Under the pieces are notes generated by a model that saw only the letters and a list, made by a program, of their open reading frames with translations, did not search any database and had not been told where the DNA came from. DNA of 64,000 nt from assembly GCA_917880885.1 (NCBI GenBank), contig OU862909.1, positions 32,920,405 through 32,984,404 on the forward strand. Direction: 5' to 3'. This document shows positions 21,954 to 32,215 of this stretch, one piece after another (the stretch's first letter is position 1; each line of letters opens with the position of its first letter). The translations under genes were made by a program, and so were the position numbers. Origin of the DNA: Limnephilus marmoratus. Taxonomy: Eukaryota; Arthropoda; Insecta; Trichoptera; Limnephilidae.

Positions 21954-22398
21954 GACTCCAGATACTTATATCTACAGCCTGTATGTCGGACGAATATCTA
22001 CAGCTCATATGTTGAACTAATATCTACGAACTTCAGAGTGTTGACTAATATCTACAAAGCTAAGGTCGGACGAATATCTATGACGGTCCCAGTGTTGACT
22101 AATATCTACAGAGCGTAGGTTGGACTAATCAGCTAAATGTGTCCAATAGTCCGATATTAGGGATTTTTACATACATACTTACATAAATTAAGTTTTTTAA
22201 ACTGCATACGCAATATTACGTTATTCCAATATGCTATACATAATTGCAAATCCAACCTCTGCCAGTGCTGTAGATATTCGTCAAATAGATATTGGTCAAC
22301 AGTTTGAGCTGTAGATATTCGTCAACACTTTGGTTCTCATAGATATTAGTTCGATTTTTTCAGTTTTTGGAATTCCTGTAGATATTAGTAAACGCCTC
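21954..22398. mobile_element. Mutator-type MITE with arrays of AATATCTAC, copy 1
   Basis: A 445-bp element flanked by CCTGGGAAG (21945-21953 and 22399-22407), a 9-bp duplication. The left part carries about six AATATCTAC units at 25-30-bp spacing; the right part carries the complement GTAGATATT in inverted orientation. A second copy lies at 45612-46041. Non-coding. The 9-bp duplication and subterminal repeat arrays fit a Mutator-like non-autonomous element. Confidence 0.8.
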
Positions 22399-22407
22399 CC
22401 TGGGAAG

Positions 22408-23556
22408 ACACACTGTGGAACCAGAAGACAGAGCCACATATCCGACGAAAACCCTGGTGAGCTTTATAAAACGGATCGGGTTATTGTTAAAGAAATGAGG
22501 TAACAGGAGATAGCACAATGGACCTATGGCCTAAGTGTACTTTAAAAATAACTTTGTTTTTGCATGCGAACGGTACCTAAATTTCTTTAGATAAATAATA
22601 AACAGTGTTAATCTCAAGTGACCTCCCAGTTAAGTATGGTCCTTATATTTTCTGCCTGTACAGTACATTTTTACGCAGTATCACGTTCATTGGTCAAATA
22701 ATCAAAGTACATATAGTTTCGTATCAATATAATCGATGAACCGGTGGAAGCAATTTTAGCGATAAATTATTATAATGGTTTGTCTAGTTTTTAGTTAGAA
22801 ATAAGATTGAAGAAATATATAATAAGTTTGTACGCTCTTGAGGTGATTTTTCACAAAAACGACGCTATACAAATCATCCAAATATTATTATTATTATTAA
22901 AGTCGTAGTAAATATAATGAAGATGTGTTGATTATCGTTTCAAAGCGTTCCTGCTATAAATTAGCACCTTGAAAATGACCGCTCTGAGGTCAGGGTAAAT
23001 GATACTCGAATACAGCGAACAGCAAACGACGATGGCTCGCTCCTCGGCGGCTAAAAAACGGCCATTGTTATAGTTCACCGCGGCGATAATTAGGCGATTG
23101 TCTGTTATGAAGAAATCCGATAGTCATGGTGTTAAGCCGTCATTCCTTGTTAGGTCGTCGTTAATCATCGCGAGTTGTTAAAAGGACCATCACCCTGGAT
23201 TTTGGAGCCGTGGGATGCAGCGCGATGATACAATTGTGTTACTAAATTGTCCATTCAAGATGTCCGTCGTTCGAATCATAAACGACTTTGTTTTTTTAAC
23301 GATTCTACTCCAAGTTTTTAAAGCTTATTTCTTTTGTTTGAACAAATTTCTTTGAAGAAAGGACGAAATATCTGCAAGCAGTGGCTCTGCTCTGCCCGTG
23401 GATTTGAATCAAACATAAAGGTAAAATATTAAATTTAAACCCATATAATAAAAGAGGACAAGAAATACGTTGTGGCCGCGTTCTGTGATCCAAATATTTG
23501 CCCAATCGAGGCTTAAATTTCCAATTCAAAACTGTGTTTACGAAATTCAAATGCGA
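22408..23556. other. Unassigned stretch, moderately GC-rich near 22970-23250
   Basis: No gene is recognised. The 22970-23250 part (TCGTTAATCATCGCGAG, GGCGATAATTAGGCGATTG) is CpG-richer than its surroundings and could be regulatory or a lost exon; no splice or domain evidence. Confidence 0.25.
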
Positions 23557-23724
23557 TGGAGATCCAGTCCTGGATTTGTCAATAGGCCTTATAGGCCGCG
23601 GCCTAGGGGCGGCAGAGTTCAGGGGGCGGCGCTCGCTCGCTTTGGTAAGCCGTTAATTTTGTGTACGATTATAACAACATAAAAGTCACTGTGGATAGAT
23701 AGAAAATTCTATCTATTAACCTTT

Positions 23725-24329
23725 ATACCTCTCGGATGACGGTGATATTGAACGACAGCGGAGAAGTATCAGTATACTGTCTAATATGATTGCCCGAAGA
23801 TTCTTCAAATGCAGTAACAATGTAAAAAAAACATTGTTCAATGCATTTTGCACTAACCTATATACATGTGAAACATGTTGTCACTACCGTACCAGCTCAA
23901 TAGAACGACTCCGGATCCAATATAATGATGCTTGCAGAATTATATTTGGATACAGAAGATACAGCAGCGCATCTTCAATGTTTACGGAGCTAGGACTACA
24001 CGGATTCGCCGGTCTGATGAGACACCGGGTCACTGGAGCCAGGATGCGGCTAATGGCTTCCGATAACACAGTGGTGATCGTAGCCTTCCAGCACCAAGCG
24101 CCACTCCTGAGCGAGCACTGGGCCCGAGCTCACTCCAGACCACGTCCTACATTATAATTGATTATTTATTTTATTTCTATTATCGCTTATGTCTTTTATA
24201 TTTGTTTGTTCTATTTACTTTTTTTTACTTTATCTGTTGTGTAAATATGTACAACTTTATGGGACGTGTGGGATTGCATTATCCTCCCCACATCCTGGAA
24301 TAAACATTATTATTATTATTATTATTATT
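23725..24329 (+). pseudogene. CR1/L2-like LINE 3' end inside the hAT element
   Basis: A plus-strand frame open from about 23735 to 24157 encodes the C-terminal end of a LINE reverse transcriptase. DIERQRRSISILSNMIARRF leads into TLFNAFCTNLYTC, then YNDACRIIFGYRRYSSAS and a final F..L.RHR block. A 140-bp AT-rich untranslated region follows, with TGGAATAAA just before a (TTA)n run at 24307-24329. The (TTA)n tail marks the 3' end of this LINE class. The 5' truncation point is near 23725. The nested position shows it is younger than the hAT insertion. Confidence 0.85.
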
Positions 24330-24330
24330 T
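24303..24330 (+). repeat. (TTA)n tail of the LINE
   Basis: About nine ATT/TTA units directly after AATAAACA, as a LINE 3' tail. Confidence 0.9.
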
Positions 24331-24417
24331 AGAAGCCCAGTGGTCCCAGTATTGTGGTGCGAATATTTCACAAAAAAGGCTTTGGCAGTGGGCTACCTTT
24401 ATTGCACAAGCGTTTAA

Positions 24418-24970
24418 GGGGAGAAATAGGTGTAGGATCTCGTAATTTTAGTGATTTTCTTGGTTTTTTTTTAATACATAAGGAGTATATATATTTTATT
24501 AATACCTTGCGGTCATTTTCCATATAAAATTCAAGGGTGTATTCTAAAATTTTCAAATATTTCCATCAAAAAATAATGCAGATATCAACTGCCGCGCATT
24601 GTAAGTCGCCATCCGGCAGGACAATTTGTGTAACTCCTGGAGGTCACAATTTTCATCCGAAATCAATTTTTCAAAAAAAAACCTTCTATTTGAACCTCAC
24701 TTTTTACAAAAAAAACGAAAATTAATATTTTTGAGAGATAGAGCTAGAGCTTACACAAATTCGAAAAAAGTAGTTTCCAGAAAAATGCGTTTGAAAATAA
24801 GTATAGCAGTAAAATAGTGTTAGTTCGACCGAGGCACATACACTCAAACGCATATAACTTTTAAATAACGTGAAATTTTGGTTTGAAATTTTCAGAAAAT
24901 ATTTTTGAATAGTTCTACCATCGATTTATGAAAAATGGATTTTTTTGAAGCCTCTACGCCTATTTCCCCC
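24418..24970. mobile_element. TTAA-flanked MITE nested in the hAT element
   Basis: A 553-bp segment lies between TTAA sites (24414-24417 and 24971-24974). Its ends, GGGGAGAAATAGGTGTAG on the left and CTACGCCTATTTCCCCC on the right, are inverted with two differences. There is no coding capacity. Direct repeats of about 50 bp (GTGCGAATATTTCACAAAAAA...GTGGGCTACCTTTAT) lie on both sides, at 24358-24404 and 25034-25080, outside the element. Confidence 0.75.
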
Positions 24971-25054
24971 TTAAAGGAACCTTTATACGCCCACTGATCC
25001 CGTACGGCACCGCGGATTGCGTAGTGCGATTATGGTGCGAATATTTCACAAAAA

Positions 25055-25270
25055 ATGCTTGGGCCGTGGGCTACCTTTATTTGGTTACTAATCGTATTTT
25101 GGAATGCTATTTTGGAAAGACTAAATAAAGTGAGTGCTGAGATTCACAGCTCATATGTTTATGTACTGACGGTATCTGATTTTTATGGATCTCTTCTCGA
25201 GTTTATTATACCAGAGCAAGAAAACTTTGATTATTTCGAAGAAAGTGTAATTGAAATGAGCGCACTTTAG
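25055..25270 (+). pseudogene. hAT transposase, internal fragment
   Basis: A plus-strand frame of 71 codons. From residue 15 on, WNAILERLNKVSAEIHSSYV and FYGSLLEFI match the helical region that lies between the catalytic core and the C-terminal dimerisation domain of hAT transposases (a long helix with alternating acidic and hydrophobic residues before a FGFL-like block). The first methionine is probably not the original start. Stops and frameshifts separate it from the C-terminal piece at 25617. Confidence 0.6.
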
Positions 25271-25616
25271 CAATATCAGGGCGACATTCAGAGTAAGATG
25301 ACCCTAAGAGAACAAACTTTATAGACGAAGCATCAAATGAGGGTATTGAAACAACTTCCTGACTGAGATCTGAATTAGAGAGAAGGCATAATACTTCAAA
25401 GAAAAAAAATCATTTTTAAAAAAATGGGTGAACTTTCAACACAAAGAGTCTCAGTAAAAGCTCAGTCTCTTGTGCAATGATTTAGAAGACGATTTAGTTC
25501 AGGAATGGGTATACTTTCAAGGTCACCTTTTCTCTAATAAGACGGCAGAGAAAACTGAATCTACATCATTACTAAATCTTTCTAAGGAAAGTTTTTGAGA
25601 AAACCATATCTGTGCA

Positions 25617-25799
25617 ATGTTAACAAACTTGGATATAGCTCTCCGCGTCGCACTTTGCACTCCGGCCACAAATTGTTCCGGAGAAAGGAGTTTTTCCGGT
25701 TTAAAGCGAGTGAAGAAATACCAAAGGTCTTCTTTACTCTTAGGATCTTCTATGCATAGAAGCAACCAAGAAGCTATTATAAACGATTTTGTCAAATAA
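25617..25799 (+). pseudogene. hAT transposase C-terminal dimerisation domain
   Basis: NLDIALRVALCTPATNCSG followed by ERSFSGLKRVKKYQRSS is the diagnostic hAT C-terminal dimerisation motif (ERSFS.LK..K...RS). AIINDFVK at the end matches the usual last residues of this subgroup, and the stop is followed 240 bp later by the element's right end. The domain is intact in reading frame while the upstream catalytic part is decayed or missing. Confidence 0.9.
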
Positions 25800-26048
25800 A
25801 AAATCCCGTAAAAATTATAATTCTTGTTTCATGTTACACTTTTATTTTACGAGTAATTCATTCTTTATTTCATTTTAAATACGTACTTAACGTATATATT
25901 AATATTTATTTTTAAAATTGTGCGTCACCTAATAAAAGCCTACAAGTGAGTGATCATGGTAAGTGGCAACTTCTAAGAAGGAGGAAGGGGCGGCGCAAAT
26001 GAAGTGGCCTATACTGATGAAAAGTGTAAATACGGCCCTGTGGAGATC

Positions 26049-28413
26049 TACGATATCAGGGGAGTGTAAGTGAGACAAAGCGCTGGGCTATTGAGCAAAA
26101 TGGATTATTTGTTTCCATCAAATTTGTATGGGATGCACTTCTAGTTTTCTTCTTTTCTGTCTGAACCCTATAACGAGGAAAAATAATATTGTGAGCCATT
26201 GATGAAAGTCGAAGCGCGCATGTGCTGATGGTCAAAATCAGGATGATGACCTAATTAATTTGCATCCATCGGTAAAACTTTCCGGTAGCAATTATTAAGC
26301 CAACACACGTAATTTAATTAAATTGAAACACAACTACAGACACTATGTTCGTATTCAATACATACATTTAAAGAATATTAGACACTTCCACGTCAAAAAA
26401 TTAGGTAGAGCACATGTTAAATAACTCTGTTGCCTATTTACAAATCTGACCGGTGGATATTTGACATGTTTTTCACAGAGTAACATTGCTTCTATTTTCT
26501 GCATAAAAACCCAAGTTAAAACCAGAGAGTTACAAAGGTAATTGAAAATTGTTAAAAAAATGTTAATTGCATAAATTCTCCATTATTCTTCCATCACTGC
26601 CTATGTCTCATCAGGCAGGGTGACTCCATGCTCCGCGGTGCCGTAATCACCTCTCATGGTGCAATGCAAATAGGGACATTCTGTTCCAGTTCCTCTTCCT
26701 CCGACTATCAACCGCCAACACGTGCATCATCAGGGTTGATCGTCGTAATGGATGGGAAATGCAGCGGTCGTTGATTGCCTTCTGTGATGAATTGAGAAAG
26801 ATGTTGTGAATTAATCACAGCTAACATTGAATAAACTGGATGACAGACTTATTACACATGAAGAAAAATACTTTTCATACTCTTGAGCGTATTTATCATA
26901 TCACAAATAAGCACAAGAAAAAACGAGGAGTCTTATTTTTGTCAATGCAAAATCATACAAAATCATGTGTTTTTGGTTTAAAAATTTTATAGCTTAGAAA
27001 AATTATAGCTGCTTCAATTACATACTACGAGTAGAACACATCTTGGCCTTGGATATAATAATCTGGTATTTGTAATAAGTCTTTTTGTAAGTCTGGAAAA
27101 AATAAAATATCTATAAAAAATACTTTCAAGTTCAAAATCTCCTACTAATGAACCTCTTTTCGGATAAAGTTTTATTGTATAATATGACAAATCAAATTCT
27201 TTAGATCGGAAAGCATTTTAACATTTCTGCCAGAATTTCATAAAATAAAACAAAACACTGCAATTTCACGCTGTTCAACGAATTTAGAATTCAGAATTAA
27301 GCCTTATGGCGTCTGCGTAAAGACCATGTGCATTTTGTATCAGTTAACGCCCCATTACGATGGCTTACGGATATCCATGAACTCCACGTCGCTTGGTTCC
27401 TTGGAATCATTTTTAAATTTCCTTGTCATTATAATAAACAATGCCTAAGAAAGGGCACAAAGGGTTTTTTAAAGGCCTTTACGAAATCAACCTGTAAAAA
27501 ACACATATACTAACATAATCCCAAACACTTACACCAACGTTTACAAAATGTCTTCTTAAGTGTTGTCAATATTTTTAAATCCCTCCCAAAAGAGGCGGGA
27601 TTCCAAATTCGAATTTTTCAAGGACTAGTAGATCACCTTAAAGGGATTTTTCAAAACTCCATATTATCAAGGTGGATGAGACGTTGAGTGCTAAAATAGC
27701 CGTGTTAAAATACTAAACAGCAAATGCTTTGCAAATTTCATGACGCTAGAGCTCACCATCACAAAAAAATTCTATAAAGATGCTCCGGAACGGCATTTCA
27801 TTTGCGGCTCTGCTCTATGTGGACATGAACCGATTTCCCTCTAAATAAAATTGGCAAGATCGACGCTACCAAAACGTCAGTAAAAGCCACAAATATATTC
27901 AAGAAAACCACGCGCACGAAATGATCACTCAACTGAATTTAAAAAATACATCATTAAACGGCAATAAAGTCAAAGGTTGATCCGTCACACGATGGCGTGC
28001 GATCCGGTCAACTATTCGACCATTATTCACAGGATGCTGAGATGACACTAATTTAATTACAGCGTCGCGGAGACGCGGCGAAGCAGTTGCTCCAGACTCT
28101 AGAGCCAGAGTCCAACGTCCCACACAGATGTCTGTAGTGGAGTTGACAGTCCGCGATAAAGGCCGGCCCGCGAGAGGCATCGATCACGCGCTATCGGGAC
28201 CCGTATCGCCCTGGCGTATGTAAAACGCGTTTAATTGGCACCGCTGTTGGTCTCTTGGTCTGTTGGTCTGTTGGTCGGGCTGCAGAGGCGCGGTACTGGA
28301 AGTGTAACGTGACGTCTTTTACATTTTTATAAAATCCTCGTTCTATTTCAATGAATGAATGGGTTTCCCGCATAATTAATTAAGAGTGAATTGCGAAAAA
28401 AACTAATTTAATA
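26049..28413. other. Non-repetitive stretch without recognised genes
   Basis: No protein motif or window-internal repeat. The parts at 26570-26770 and 27940-28330 are richer in CpG and contain TTAATTA or ATGCAAAT-type motifs. They look like single-copy DNA with possible regulatory roles. The minus-strand open frames at 27929-28373 have no recognisable domain. Confidence 0.3.
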
Positions 28414-28654
28414 GTAATTAGTAAAGACCGGATTATATGCAACAATAAAAGCCCGAAATATGCATGCAAATATGCAATAAAAATAGCTCAAATATGCACG
28501 AAAATCCATAAAAAGGGCCAAAATATGCAACATGAAATGCTTAGTTCTCAAGAATAACAATCGTATTTTCGAAAATATCAATAACAAAATATTTTTAACA
28601 ATGAAATTTACAATTTACCTTTTAAAACGTATACGACTATGTACTTTTTTTTGT

Positions 28655-28795
28655 TACACATCTGCCGTGATGATGGACACTGTAACGCTGTCCGAAACGT
28701 TGGCTAAAGGAGGAGGTAGCGCAACACGGCATAACACCCCAAAAACAAATAACAAAAATACTTTTGGCCGTGAAAATCTAAAATCATATCTGACT
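28655..28795 (+). repeat. Penelope-type terminal-repeat fragment with hammerhead-like core
   Basis: It matches the right arm of the hairpin at 53181-53368 (TAGCGCAACACGGCATAACA). The core reads GTGATGA, T, GGACA, a 9-base loop, TGTCC, GAAA and CGTTGG. That is hammerhead order, with C3 changed to G, so it should be inactive. Confidence 0.55.
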
Positions 28796-28801
28796 GTGTA
28801 C

Positions 28802-29153
28802 CTACTGTTCTAAATGTTCTGTAGACAAAGTGTGTCTACAATCGCTTAATATATTTTTATACGCGGAAAAGGAGCATTCCACGTCTACTGATGTGAGTTG
28901 TGACTGGACAGAATTTAAATTAGGATGCGATTTTTGAACTTATTGTGCCGGGCCAAATTTCACCTGCCCCGTTGATGAAGCTATCAATTTGGCACAAGGG
29001 TTCAAACCCTGGGTTATCGTTCAGTAAGTTTTCAAACTTTTTTTTGTGATTTCTCGGGAATAGCTTTGGCAACGAGGAATTCGTAAGGCGAATTTTCTTC
29101 ATATTCTGAGTAGATTCATTCAACGTCAATCCATGAGTTTCAAGCGTTTTCAC
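28802..29153 (-). pseudogene. hAT transposase C-terminal fragments (frameshifted)
   Basis: The minus frame at 28920-29153 contains KKKFENLLNDNPGFEPLCQI, which resembles the helix preceding the dimerisation domain in a subgroup of insect hAT transposases (...LEKNPGY..L..I...). After a frameshift, 28919-28802 reads SVDVECSFSAYKNILSD, the dimerisation motif (DVERSFS.YK..LSD) of the same subgroup, with R changed to C. The catalytic core was lost by internal deletion. Both pieces point the same way inside the 8-bp-TSD element. Confidence 0.8.
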
Positions 29154-29359
29154 TAGCCACGGAGCGATCAGTTCACTAGCTGCGCATTTAGCTATCTGAC
29201 GTTTATAGTGTCACTAAATGAACGATGAACGAGATCGAGCGTAAATATGCAAGATCTCAATTTTTTTGCTAAAATATGCAACTACCGCTGAAGAGGGTCA
29301 AAATATGCAAATGCATATGCAAATATGCATTTGCATATAATCCGGTCTTTAGTAATTAG

Positions 29360-29879
29360 GATGTGAGAAGCCGGTCGTACTAAAATTTAAAAAAAATTAC
29401 GTTACAATTGTGCAATTGTGTTTTTTTTTTTTTAATAAATCTATTCGAATTTCAATTTTTTTTTTTTAATAAGTAAATCTTGAAAGTGGAAATTAACCTA
29501 CTTTCCTACATCCGATCGACCTGAAACTCGGCAGATAGACTTGTTGTCGATGATAACGCATTCAATCACCTTTTGGTGGCACTCACGCGCTCAGATTTGC
29601 ATTTTTCTGAAATTGGTTAGCCGGCCCAAGGATGGCGCAACAAAATTGAAAATAGATGAATTATAGTAAAAAAAATATCTTAGAGTATGTAAATACCAAT
29701 TATTGTTGAATCATACATGGTTTCGAAATTGACTGGTGGAAGTATAATTCCGCAGAGATGTTATTCAGAGCTGCATCCTGCAGGGTGAAGAATTCCACGG
29801 TAATAGCCAACCCCCGATATGAGAAGAAGTTTATTTGATTGCCTTTGAAGCCTTGTTAAATCTTAAGTGTTTTTAATGT
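29360..29879. other. Unassigned AT-rich stretch
   Basis: Homopolymer T runs near 29420-29470. Nothing else recognised. Confidence 0.4.
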
Positions 29880-30010
29880 AATATTAAATATTTATTTATT
29901 TGTAAGAGATAAACAGCTTATAAATAGTTTTATTATATCTTAAAATTCATTTTAGGTGAGAGGAAGAGGAATATAGGATAAGGATATGAGATGCTTCCGA
30001 CACATTCCAA
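29880..30010 (-). repeat. LINE-like 3' end with (TTTA)n, interrupted by a hAT element
   Basis: ATTTATTTGTAAGAGATAAA and AGAGGAAGAGGAATATAGGA match 49830-50030 in order and orientation. In both, a TTTA simple repeat stands at one edge, as at the 3' end of a LINE on the minus strand. The copy is cut by the hAT insertion at 30025. Confidence 0.65.
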
Positions 30011-30024
30011 TATTGTGGTGAAGA

Positions 30025-30653
30025 CAGGGATGCAACGATATATCGACCCCTAAAAATATCGATATTTATCGATATCGAAAAACTCAATATATCGTATTAA
30101 AATATCAAAAACCCGCCCAAATTAAAATACTCACCAAATCGGGTAAAATGCAATTATTATATCTTTCTGCTCTTCTTGAAACATGGCAAGAGATCCAAGG
30201 TATATATCCCAAACTTTTTAAAGTGACAATCTACCAATCTACCAATTGTGGCAACTAGTGTTGCTTCTGAACGTCTTTTTTCAAAGGCAGGAGCCAATAC
30301 AACTCAAAGCAGAAACCGGCTACAAGGAAGCAGACTGAAGTTACTATTTTTAAATTCGATAGCTGGTACGAAATAATGGAATATATTTTTTTTAAATAAA
30401 TTTATGAAAAAAAAACATTTCATGTATCTATCCAAAATTTGTGATTATTCACATAGATAAGAATAAAAAATTACATACATACATAATCGATAAACGTTTC
30501 GTATAACTAAAACTACATTTGGATTTCTATAAGCTTTTAAAAAAAAGAAGAAATATCGATATATCAACCTGATAGACCGATATATCAATACCGACTTAAC
30601 TCGATATATATCGATATCGATATATCGACATTTTAAAAAATCTTGCATCCCTA
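30025..30653 (+). mobile_element. hAT element (Ac-like), internally deleted
   Basis: A 629-bp element flanked by a perfect 8-bp duplication GGTGAAGA (30017-30024 and 30654-30661). The ends are CAGGGATGCAA and TTGCATCCCTA. Clusters of ATATCGATA repeats lie behind each end (30050-30100 and 30550-30630). A transposase C-terminal fragment remains at 30248-30376. Confidence 0.92.
30248..30376 (+). pseudogene. hAT transposase C-terminal dimerisation fragment
   Basis: The plus-strand frame reads VATSVASERLFSKAG, then SRNRL and LLFLNS before a stop, the standard C-terminus of BED-finger hAT transposases (PATS..SERLFSKAG...RNRL....LLFLN). The preceding residues YPKLFKV lie just upstream in another frame (about 30207-30227), so a frameshift separates them. 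It has no catalytic domain. Confidence 0.9.
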
Positions 30654-30661
30654 GGTGAAGA

Positions 30662-31442
30662 GCTTTTGCATTTAAAAAAATTCCAATAAAAATATCCATA
30701 CTATCGACGAGAAAAACACATCATTCTATTAATTTTATTCTTAATCTGCGACGTTGCAAGGAATCAAAATACAGTAGTAGCATTTATAGCTTATATATTT
30801 ACCAAAACAATTTAAAACTAAACCTCGTACAGAGGGTTTTAATTTCAACGTGCATATTACATTACTACAGTCCAACTATTTACAAAGCAAATAAAATAGA
30901 AAACTTTAATTAAATAACCAAGTGGTTATTGGAAAATCTAAGTATCACATTAATTAGAATAGGCCGGAAGACCCTCGGTTGGCCTCCCCTGCAAGGGGTA
31001 GCAGCTAGCAGCCCCAGGGCTCGCCAATCAATTATATCGGCCACGGAGCACGGCACATATCAGCGGGTAACGTAACGAGAACCAATTATTATGACATACA
31101 ACTTGGTTGAAACCGTTCTGATTTATTGCACAGTCTTTGTGGGTGTTTGCCCGAGAATTGATAATTTCATACGAATAATGATCATATTCAAACATGTTTT
31201 AACTTTGTAGGCATTATAATATATTTTAACATACTATGAAAGCCATTCATTACTATAAAAGCCCGAAATTTTTAAAATCCTAATTTATAGGATTTACCGG
31301 TCAAACATTGATTGAAATGGCGTTTATAAGCATTTTTAATAGAACCTAACCTAACTCTTTCAGTAATTAGGTACTAGAAATTACCGGCAAACCATAATAT
31401 ATTTACAATTTTTCTTGCTTTTATCGCAACAAACGATATAAT
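30662..31442. other. Unassigned stretch
   Basis: No gene or repeat recognised. AACCTAACCTAAC at about 31344-31356 is a two-unit TTAGG-like run. Confidence 0.35.
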
Positions 31443-31672
31443 CATTTAATTAAATAAAGACTATATTTGCGGAACTCAATCGAAAATCTGAAAACAGAAA
31501 AAATAGAAAAAGATATGGTCGCATCTGGGACTCGAACACAGAACCTTGACCTTGCCGGGGTGCAACTCAAAACTGAGCTAATGTGAACCTATCCAATGTG
31601 GTAACATTTAACTGAATTAAACTTCATTTTCTTAAAGCATATTTTTATTGGCTGCTACCTTTATGTATGATT
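31443..31672 (-). mobile_element. tRNA-derived SINE-1, copy 2
   Basis: Minus strand: box A TTAGCTCAGTTTTG near 31580 and box B TGTTCGAGTCCC near 31530, then the same body and ATTAAAT end as the copy at 10281-10535. Box B is closer to the consensus here. Confidence 0.75.
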
Positions 31673-31747
31673 GCAAAATTCAAACCCGAACTAAATACTA
31701 TCTAGATAGTGTCTTAAGGATAAATTTTAAACATTTTTATTTATAAC

Positions 31748-32215
31748 CAGCTGGTTCCCGGCATGCGTTGCAATGCCATTTAATAAATAAATTGTTTCTC
31801 CCTGCGTGTCCTTTCCCATTCGTTCCGTTCCACTTCCGCCTCCCCTTCCATCTCCCGCATCCCCTTCCCTTCACGCGTTCCCACTCCGACTTCCCTCTCG
31901 TCACCCCCCTCTCCGGCTTCCCCCGCCCCGCAAACCCCCCTCTCAAGTTCCCCTCCACCCTCCCGAGTTCCCGTCCTCCCTCCTCCTTCCGCATTCCACA
32001 CATTCAGTCCCAGTACATTCAGTTTTCAAGCAACTCGCGTACCGCATATTGCAATTTTTTTAAACAAATTTCATTATGCCAGAACTCACCGCTTCCTTTA
32101 TACAAAACTTGTCCTGGCAATAACGAACACACAAAAAAATAATTATCCAATTTGGTGCAGTCGTTCGGAAGTTATGCGCGTACATACATTTCGAAGATTC
32201 GATATGCGATATCTA
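31748..32215 (+). repeat. Pyrimidine-rich interspersed repeat K, copy 2
   Basis: It starts with CCAGCTGGTTCCCGGCATGC, followed by the same CCCTTCC-rich block and CAGTACATTCAG as copy 1. The 3' part (GTGCAGTCGTTCGGAAGTTA) is diverged. Four overlapping open frames at 31737-32142 come from the biased base composition and are not genes. Confidence 0.7.

Larger units (their letters stand above)
23565..26040 (+). mobile_element. hAT transposon with decayed transposase and nested insertions
   Basis: A 2,476-bp element flanked by a perfect 8-bp duplication TGGAGATC (23557-23564 and 26041-26048). The ends are CAGTCCTGGATTTGTC and TAAATACGGCCCTG, imperfect inverted repeats of the CAG...CTG type usual for hAT. 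Its right half carries transposase remnants on the plus strand (25055-25270 and 25617-25799). A LINE 3' fragment (23725-24329) and a TTAA-flanked element (24418-24970) have inserted into it. It is inactive. Confidence 0.9.
28422..29351 (-). mobile_element. hAT element, internally deleted, with AAATATGCA subterminal repeats
   Basis: A 930-bp element flanked by a perfect 8-bp duplication GTAATTAG (28414-28421 and 29352-29359). The perfect inverted ends are TAAAGACCGGATTATATGCA and its complement. Several AAATATGCA copies follow each end, like transposase-binding subterminal repeats. Transposase pieces lie on the minus strand (28802-29153). A Penelope-type terminal-repeat fragment (28655-28795) has inserted near the transposase 3' end. 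Confidence 0.9.

Noticed and set aside
31737..32142. Four overlapping open frames up to 124 codons
   Set aside because: Same pyrimidine-rich repeat as at 16 kb; no conserved residues between the two copies' frames.
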